Below, piece after piece: positions 59,201-64,000 of a stretch of DNA of 64,000 bases. The notes below the pieces were generated by a model that saw only the letters and a list, made by a program, of their open reading frames with translations, was not told where the DNA came from and did not search any database. Each line of letters begins with the position of its first letter. Position 1 is the first letter of the stretch. A program made the translations under genes and the position numbers. The stretch comes from Moringa oleifera (taxonomy: Eukaryota; Streptophyta; Magnoliopsida; Brassicales; Moringaceae): positions 806,001 through 870,000 of the forward strand of contig JAJFZO010000476.1 of the NCBI GenBank assembly GCA_021397835.1. The letters are read 5' to 3'.

Positions 59201-62200
59201 CAAAACTTGTAAGATAGTGATTGATGGAGGTAGTAGCATGAATGTCATATCTAAAGCAGCCATTATTAGGTTTAATCTTACACCTGAGTAGATAAGACTT
59301 CCTTACCTATTAAGGCACAATACTTAGTGCCGCTTAAGATTGAGCCATACTTTGAAAACCTTTATTGCGATATATTGCCCATGGATGTGGTACGCATCTC
59401 ATGAGGTCATCCTTGGTTATATGATCATGATGTTAAACATTTTGGTTGCGATAACACTTATATGTTTCCATAATAGTAAGACCAGTTTGCTCTAAACTGC
59501 CAAACCTTTATTTGGAAACTGTTCTAGGATTACCCGTTCTAGCACTGATCCTAAGAACAGGTTGCAACTCTTATCCCATAAACAATTTAAGTGTAAAAGA
59601 ATTGAGAGTGGCCTAGTTTTTACCCTAGTCATTAAAGATAGTTTTCATCTTCCATCAGGTGTTAGTTTAGACCAAGATGATGTTATTTTGCCCCTTGTTA
59701 AAGAATTTAAGGATGTGTCGTTTGTTAGTTACTTCTGGAAGATATTATGGAAATTGTTTGTGACCACCTGACAATACTTTTTTTGCCTTTCACCCACGGA
59801 GTGATGGTCAAATAGAGTTGGTTAACTGTAGTTTGGGAGATACGCTTCGATGTTTGGTTGGTGAGAAACCTAGTACGTGGAATGCCATTTTACTTACTGT
59901 TAAGTTTGTCTATAACAATTATGTTGATCAATCTACTAGTAAAAGTCCTTTTGAAATTGTGTATGGCTTGTACCTGGAATAACCCGTTAACCTTGTCCCT
60001 TTGCCTCTTAGTTATCAGTATTTTGACACAGTCAAAGCCTTTGCAGATCATATCCATATTTACATGCTGAGATTAAAATTGCTTTAAGTAACTAAAATTA
60101 TGAACTTTCTACTAATGCATGTTGTGGGTATGAAGAATTCTAAGTAGGTGATTATGTAATGGTCCACATTTTTCCTAGGCGTTTCCCCAAAAACACTGTT
60201 GAAGGGGTTCATGCTCAATCCACCGAACCTTTTCCTCATCATTTGTTGAATATATGAGCTTGATTAGCCTCCAAATTTGTCTATTAATCCTGTAATCAAT
60301 ATGTCAAATTTTTTTGCTTACCTACACATTCGAGCCTTCAGTTTTGCCTTCTGCCATGTGTGCAAGTTCCTCATCTGATTCTACACCATGTGTCCCAACA
60401 ACTACTTCTACACCTAGTGACATGATTGTATGTTTGGACGATGAATATGAATCTTTCTCTGGTGGAGTTATTTATCGTTTTATTATTCATTGGAAGGATC
60501 GACCATCCATTGATGATACTTGGATCATAGAGGTTGAATTTTGCCAACTTAATCTCACTCTTTTGGATTACTATTTACTGCATAACTTGATGGAGCTGCG
60601 ATCTTTTCAACCCCAGGAGAATGATGCAGATGAGTATTCACCATTGAATCAAAGACATAAAAATAGGACTTGATTAGTTAGTTTTTTAATTTAAATTAGG
60701 ATTACCTTGATTATCTTTTGGTTTTTAATTAGTTGGATAAAAGTTGAATTTGTAACTAGACTGCAATATAATTTGGTTAGTTTGATTATCCAATCAGGAT
60801 GAAGACTCTCTTTTCACGATTCAATTAGGACTCATAGTTTGATTAGGAATATGCCATGTTAGCCCGTAAATCGGCCACATGAGCTTCAAGCTATTTAGAC
60901 TTGGATAAGAAATAAAATTTTAGCTTTTAAGCTTTCTCTCGCTTTCTCTCGCTTTCTCTCTTCTTCTCTCTCCTTTTCCTCTTTCTCTCTTTTCTCATTC
61001 TTCTTTTCCCCAAAACAGCCCATTGACCTTATCCTTTTGCCTACTGGCTTTCGATATTTTGTCTTACTCAAAGTCTTTCGAGACCATATCCATAATTTAC
61101 AAGCTGAGATTTGACGAAAAATTGCTTCAAGTAACGAAAATTATCAACTCTGTACTAATGCACAAATTTATCTATCAATCCTATATTCAATGTGTCAGAT
61201 TTGTTTATTTACTGAGGCATATTCGAGCCTATATTCTTTGCCCAGGTTCATCATCTGATGCTACGTCACTTGTTTCAACAGCTACTTCTGCTCCTACTAA
61301 TGTGAACTTATTCATCGTTTTCTTATCCGCTGAAAGGATCGACCATCCACTAATGTTGGATCACAAAGGAGGAATTTTTGTGAACTTAAACTTGCTCTTT
61401 TGGATTCCTATTTACAGCATAACTTGACAGAGCTGAGTTCTTTTCAATCTGGGGACAATGATGTAGATAATCATTCACCATTGAAGACTTATCAAAGGCG
61501 TAAAAATAGGACTTGATTAATTGTTAGTTTTTTTTTTAAATATTTAAATTAGGATTACCTTGATTATTTTTTTTTGGATTTTTATTAGTTGGATAAGAGT
61601 TGAATTTGTAACAAACCTACAATATAATTAGATTAGTTTCATTATTCAATTAGGAGTAGGACTCTGTTTTCATTATTCAATTAGAACTCATCGTTTGATT
61701 AGGAACATGCTACATTCGTTTCAAGTCTTTTAGTCTTGGATAAGAAATAAGTTTCAGCTTTTAAGTTTTCTCTCTTTTTCTGTCATTCTTTCTCTTTTTT
61801 CTCCTCCTTCTCTGCTTCTTCTTCTCTGTTTCCCTTCTTCCTTAAACTCTTCCTTTCTTCTTCCCTTTCTGCTGTCCTGCATCAGTTTGGAATTTGAGTT
61901 TTGATTGCCTTGCATTTCTTCTTATGACAAACTATTTTACTGGCCACCAACTTTTGGTGGATTGTCTGTCTGTTTGATCTTGCATCTACTTTTCAAGAAT
62001 GTGTCAAGTGAGGGTCATTATCAGTCTATCTAATCTCTATGGTTTTACCAGGAGAATGTGACATTTCGGCATAAAACCTTGTCAGCATAAAATTTTCCAG
62101 TAGAATATCAAGTTTCTTAACCGGTGGAAAACTTGTAATCAAGTGTTCTGCTGCCCTTCATTACTGCATCCAAGTTTACGAACATTGAAGTGTTCCCTTG

Positions 62201-63056
62201 GAAATAGGATTCTCATTTGCGTCACTATTGATAATTACCTTAGCAAGTCCCTGCAGTTAGGTGCTTCGACAGAACCTTTCAAAGTGCAGTTTCCTCTTTT
62301 ATATGAAACCAGCCGGAAGGAACTACAGGGATGTTATTCCCTTTTTCTCACTGAGCAATGGAAACCTTTGTCCTTGAAGAGCAGTCATGTTGAGTTTTTA
62401 TCTTTTGTTTTTGGTGATTCAGAAAAAGGAAAGGGCAAGAAGATACTAAAAAAGATTAGAGAGGGTTAGTTTCTCCTCTGCTATTGCATGATGGTTGCAT
62501 TAGTTCATTGATCTGAAGTGAAGAAATGATTAGCTTCAAAATCAAGAAAAGATAACTGAAATGATCTCACTAGAAGCAAGATAACTAAAATGGTCTTACC
62601 AGAAGCTGTTTGACCTTTCAGCTTTGTCTGGGTTAGTAAAATTTATGAAATTGGGTAGTATTCATTATCTTTTATCTTGACTGCAACTTGAATTCAAATC
62701 TAATGTGATTAATTGTTGTATTCTGCTCTTTGATTGAATTCAAGAAATAAAGTATGACCTTGCTTGGTCTTAATGACTAGATTTTTTTTTTTTTTTAAAT
62801 TTTTAGTGCTGCTTTCTTAATGAGACTTATTCTTTATTGGCAGATACTTGAGAAACTGTACGGTCCTAATCACATTGTCATTGGATATGAACTAGTGAAG
62901 TTATCATCCATACAACTGTCCTTGGGCGATTTTACTGCTGCTAGCAGCATAAATCGATTAGGTCTGATATTTTCACAGTATTATGGATCGCACGCCAGTA
63001 TAATGGTCCCATATCTGAAATATTTAAAGGAAGATGCTTGCAAATTTATCACCTAA
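29240..63056 (+). CDS. TPR-SET-MYND protein, SMYD4-like putative lysine methyltransferase, 795 aa
   Basis: Putative protein lysine methyltransferase with protein-interaction repeats. Coding exons: 29240-29368, 29487-29621, 29822-29908, 33704-33775, 33892-34090, 37020-37150, 43993-44385, 44485-44619, 45865-46002, 53794-53949, 54748-54987, 55249-55412, 55689-55803, 56061-56141, 62844-63056. All phases close without a stop (795 aa). Order: N-terminal TPRs (about 55-180, with [19 protein letters not shown]); first part of the SET domain ([10 protein letters not shown], about 230); an inserted MYND-type zinc cluster at 262-342 (CHYC, CPSC, YCSECC, then H..HEC); the SET catalytic part with FNHSCQPN (around 487) and ELSYGP; a post-SET cysteine cluster (CQCHGC); and C-terminal TPR-like helices. 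This split SET/MYND layout with flanking TPRs is that of SMYD4; a plant homologue I recall is Arabidopsis At1g33400 (TPR9). Substrate is unknown. Introns 3, 5, 6, 9 and 14 are filled with transposons. Confidence 0.93.
30875..33376 (+). mobile_element. Deleted Ty1/copia element in intron 3
   Basis: The 5' LTR (30875 to about 31052) and 3' LTR (33183-33376) both begin TGTTATAG and share AATATAGGAA.ATATCATATTCCTAA and AAGAGAAATATAATAGAAT. A primer-site-like TGGTATTGGTGCA follows the 5' LTR, and a polypurine tract (GAGAAGGAG) precedes the 3' LTR. The interior, in order: a zinc knuckle [14 protein letters not shown] near 31355-31410, protease-like [11 protein letters not shown] (31615), integrase pieces FVTFVDDF (32180), [12 protein letters not shown] (32395) and [10 protein letters not shown] (32500), [13 protein letters not shown] (32680), then the Pol tail [20 protein letters not shown] near 33090. 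Reverse transcriptase and most of RNase H are missing, and frameshifts are many. Same orientation as the host gene. No clear target duplication. Confidence 0.85.
33377..33703 (+). other. Rest of intron 3 after the copia element
   Basis: Ordinary intron sequence, with one Glu-rich open stretch near 33475-33537 ([16 protein letters not shown], then stop). That stretch is not needed by the gene model: exon 3 joins exon 4 in phase and keeps the TPR fold. It is treated as intronic. Confidence 0.5.
34423..34752 (+). mobile_element. Solo LTR of the gypsy A/B family in intron 5
   Basis: Begins TGATGCAGC and ends GCTGCATCA. Its reverse complement aligns along its length with the LTRs of elements A and B: AATAGGATCTTAA, AGAGAATAAT.TTGATAAA.TGTATT, AATAGAAAACCTAAGAAGA, and repeated ACTAGGAATA and TAGACTTAAAA blocks. 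The orientation is opposite to A and B, so it is sense with the host gene. No interior or second LTR is nearby, as expected after LTR-LTR recombination. The left flank is CATCT and the right flank TATTC, so no exact target duplication remains. Confidence 0.8.
34753..37019 (+). other. Remainder of intron 5
   Basis: Intron DNA with a short A-rich tract at 35535-35585. Open frames near 35190-35510 and 35960-36250 lack any recognisable domain. Nothing else is supported. Confidence 0.5.
37640..42469 (-). mobile_element. Ty3/gypsy element A, antisense in intron 6
   Basis: A 4.83-kb element flanked by a perfect 5-bp target duplication CATAT (37635-37639 and 42470-42474). LTRs are about 37640-38019 and 42164-42469, starting TGATGCA on the - strand. 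A polypurine tract (AAAGTGGAGGGGAA on the - strand) adjoins the 3' LTR. On the - strand in order: gag (about 42230-40700) with zinc knuckle [14 protein letters not shown] in which the last Cys is Tyr; protease region (about 40640-40220, [16 protein letters not shown]); reverse transcriptase (40004-39480, [10 protein letters not shown] and [13 protein letters not shown]); integrase (near 38740-38540, [34 protein letters not shown]). Frames are broken by stops and frameshifts, so it cannot be autonomous. Polymerase motifs resemble chromovirus-type gypsy elements. Confidence 0.9.
42475..43992 (+). other. Remainder of intron 6
   Basis: Contains a GC-richer stretch (42640-43420) with a 138-codon open frame but no recognised domain. 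Within it a 58-bp unit (TTTCTTACCAGTTTGATATG... to GAAACTTGGG) is tandemly duplicated at 43122-43179 and 43180-43237. The origin of this stretch is unknown; it may be an unclassified repeat or gene relic. Confidence 0.5.
44620..45864 (+). other. Intron 8 of the SMYD4-like gene
   Basis: Ordinary intron. It includes a short direct repeat of AAGTTTTGGAGTTTAGAGTTC (about two and a half copies, 45043-45100). No transposon domain seen. Confidence 0.6.
47952..51337 (-). mobile_element. Internally deleted Ty3/gypsy element B, nested in the long-TIR element
   Basis: Same family and orientation as element A. LTRs are 47952-48280 and 51016-51337, with a perfect 5-bp target duplication CATCT (47947-47951 and 51338-51342). 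The primer site on the - strand reads TTGGCATCAAAGC, close to the initiator tRNA-Met site. A polypurine tract adjoins the 3' LTR. It retains gag with an intact zinc knuckle ([14 protein letters not shown], about 49540-49594) and the protease region (about 49436-49100, [18 protein letters not shown]). Reverse transcriptase, RNase H and integrase are absent compared with A. A 99-bp tandem duplication is present at about 48451-48648. Confidence 0.88.
48451..48648. repeat. 99-bp tandem duplication inside gypsy B
   Basis: Two near-identical units starting AAAGGACAAT and containing AAGCTTATTGTATGTGCCAA and CATCACCAAATCATTTTCAT. The single corresponding region in element A lies near 38210-38270. The duplication occurred after the two copies diverged. 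Confidence 0.85.
51758..51858 (+). repeat. Copy 1 of a 100-bp segment shared with intron 10
   Basis: Runs from TTTATTGAGCCTTCTGTTCA to AATATGTTTG. It is about 93 percent identical by eye to 54035-54134. It lies inside the presumed interior of the long-TIR element in intron 9. Confidence 0.8.
53256..53793 (+). other. End of intron 9
   Basis: Poly(T) run at 53260-53270, then ordinary AT-rich intron up to the exon 10 acceptor. No domain-bearing frame. Confidence 0.5.
54035..54134 (+). repeat. Copy 2 of the shared 100-bp segment, in intron 10
   Basis: Same orientation as copy 1, about 2.3 kb downstream, beyond exon 10. Similarity ends abruptly on both sides. It has no coding capacity. Confidence 0.8.
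56142..57252 (+). other. First part of intron 14
   Basis: Intron sequence upstream of the gypsy C insertion. An antisense open frame near 56411-56785 has no recognisable domain. Confidence 0.5.
57253..61884 (+). mobile_element. Ty3/gypsy element C (chromovirus-like) with three LTRs, intron 14
   Basis: LTR1 57253-57691, followed by a perfect primer site TGGTATCAGAGC (57694-57705) for initiator tRNA-Met. Interior 1: gag near 58370-58690 ([37 protein letters not shown]), zinc knuckle [14 protein letters not shown] (58927-58970), protease-like [16 protein letters not shown] (59212), then a deletion removing reverse transcriptase and RNase H, then integrase end [13 protein letters not shown] (59788), [14 protein letters not shown] and SPFEIVYG, and a chromodomain-like [15 protein letters not shown] (60484). 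LTR2 (60645 to about 61010) lacks its last 70 or so bases. Interior 2 (61011-61481) repeats only the integrase tail and chromodomain region. LTR3 61482-61884. Stops and frameshifts throughout. Sense with the host gene. No matching 5-bp target duplication (ACAAT left, GTTTG right). Confidence 0.88.
61885..62843 (+). other. Last part of intron 14
   Basis: Intron sequence between LTR3 and the final exon. A 108-codon open frame at 62143-62469 has no recognisable domain and is not needed by the gene model. Confidence 0.5.
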
Positions 63057-64000
63057 CCTACGGACTTTGTTTTAGTAGACAGGACAAAAGGTGAGGTTAT
63101 GCCCCTTGAGTTCCATCAGTGATCTGTTACTTGTTTTCTTCTGACAATTTTGGTGTAAATGCAGTTTGGTCATTTATTTTTTTCATCTTTTCTGTTCTGT
63201 TTTTGTTTTTGTTTTTGTTTTGACCTTCTCTTTGAGTGATAATGCAGGCTAGTAATTATATGACAGTGGATGATGAATGTGATAAAAAGTTGGACATGAT
63301 TATTTTATCAATTATATTATATTATATTATATATATATATATATTGCATGGAACTCCCAAGAATTTAAACTTTTTGTTCTTCAGAAAATGATTAGTTAGA
63401 ATGTTGTCATTTCAACTTAAATGAGAAAAATGATGACGAATAACTCCGAATGGTTGGGTTTATTGAACAGTTCATTTTAATATGTAAAGTTTGCAGTTTA
63501 AAATTTTTTTAAACAAAAAGCTTTAGTTTAACTTAGATGAGAAAAAGTTATTTGAATTAAAAGTTGTAAAATTTTTTGGTGGATTATGAGTAACTATGAA
63601 AAAGACAATGACTATGGTTGGATACAAATAGCTTTAAGATTTATAGATTGGTTTTCTTTTCAATCAACCAAAACCAATATCCGTAATTTAGGTTGACTTA
63701 TGAAGCTAACACAACGTACGATTGGGGACTCATCATGCAAGATTAACTTCCTTAAGAAGTTACCCTGATGACAAATGACGAAAAGAATCTCATCTTCAAC
63801 TTTTAGTATCTTCCGTCAACAATTGTTACTAACAACAACACAGTGGGAAAACGAGAATCATGGTGGGATCTTTGCATCTGTGCACCAATCTTCTTGTGTG
63901 CTTGACCATAAGAGCTTTCACATTTATAAATATTAAGTACGCAACTTCAAGAATCCTTGTAAATTCATCATCTTCAATTTTCTTCCATTTGCTTTATTTT
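63057..64000 (+). other. 3' flank of the SMYD4-like gene
   Basis: Probable 3'UTR in the first 200-300 bases, then an ATATT/AT microsatellite (63314-63344) and AT-rich intergenic DNA to the window end. No further gene is seen. Confidence 0.5.

Overview
This window is nuclear DNA from a flowering plant, most likely a dicot with TE-expanded introns; I cannot name the species. The evidence is split genes with GT-AG introns whose joined exons read closest to plant proteins, AT-rich intergenic DNA, and Ty1/copia, Ty3/gypsy, LINE and long-inverted-repeat element remnants. I see no prokaryotic operon, CRISPR array, rRNA or convincing tRNA gene.

Three protein-coding genes lie on the + strand and together span most of the window. 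(1) Methionine aminopeptidase 2 (3642-10946, 11 coding exons, 426 aa), with a probable non-coding leader exon and leader intron upstream. (2) Cytosolic aspartyl-tRNA synthetase (16627-20961, 10 coding exons, 562 aa). (3) A TPR + SET/MYND protein of the SMYD4-like type (29240-63056, 15 coding exons, 795 aa). I joined each exon set by hand. In all three, splice phases close and no in-frame stop appears, so the genes look intact. The first two are translation-related housekeeping genes: one charges tRNA-Asp, the other removes the initiator methionine. The third is a putative lysine methyltransferase. There is no sign that the three are co-regulated.

The most striking feature is the third gene. 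About 2.4 kb of coding sequence is spread over about 33.8 kb because its introns are full of transposable elements. Intron 3 holds a deleted copia element. Intron 5 holds a solo LTR. Intron 6 holds an antisense Ty3/gypsy element (A) from the same family as the solo LTR. Intron 9 holds an element with very long terminal inverted repeats (Mutator-like by structure), into which a second, internally deleted copy of the gypsy family (B) is inserted. Intron 14 holds a sense-oriented chromovirus-like gypsy element (C) with three LTRs instead of two.

Layout: 1-2760, AT-rich intergenic with an old inverted and periodic repeat at 1.3-2.2 kb. 2760-10946, MetAP2 with a LINE fragment in intron 8. 10947-16470, AT-rich intergenic with an orphan coding-like piece near 14.9 kb. 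16471-21450, AspRS. 21520-29239, intergenic with a large AT-rich hairpin, local tandem duplications, a copia RNase H/LTR remnant, degenerate telomere-like repeats and microsatellites. 29240-63056, the SMYD4-like gene. 63057-64000, 3' flank. I found no wholly new biological system. The best leads are the nested element in intron 9, a 100-bp segment shared between that insertion and the gene's own intron 10, and the three-LTR gypsy locus.
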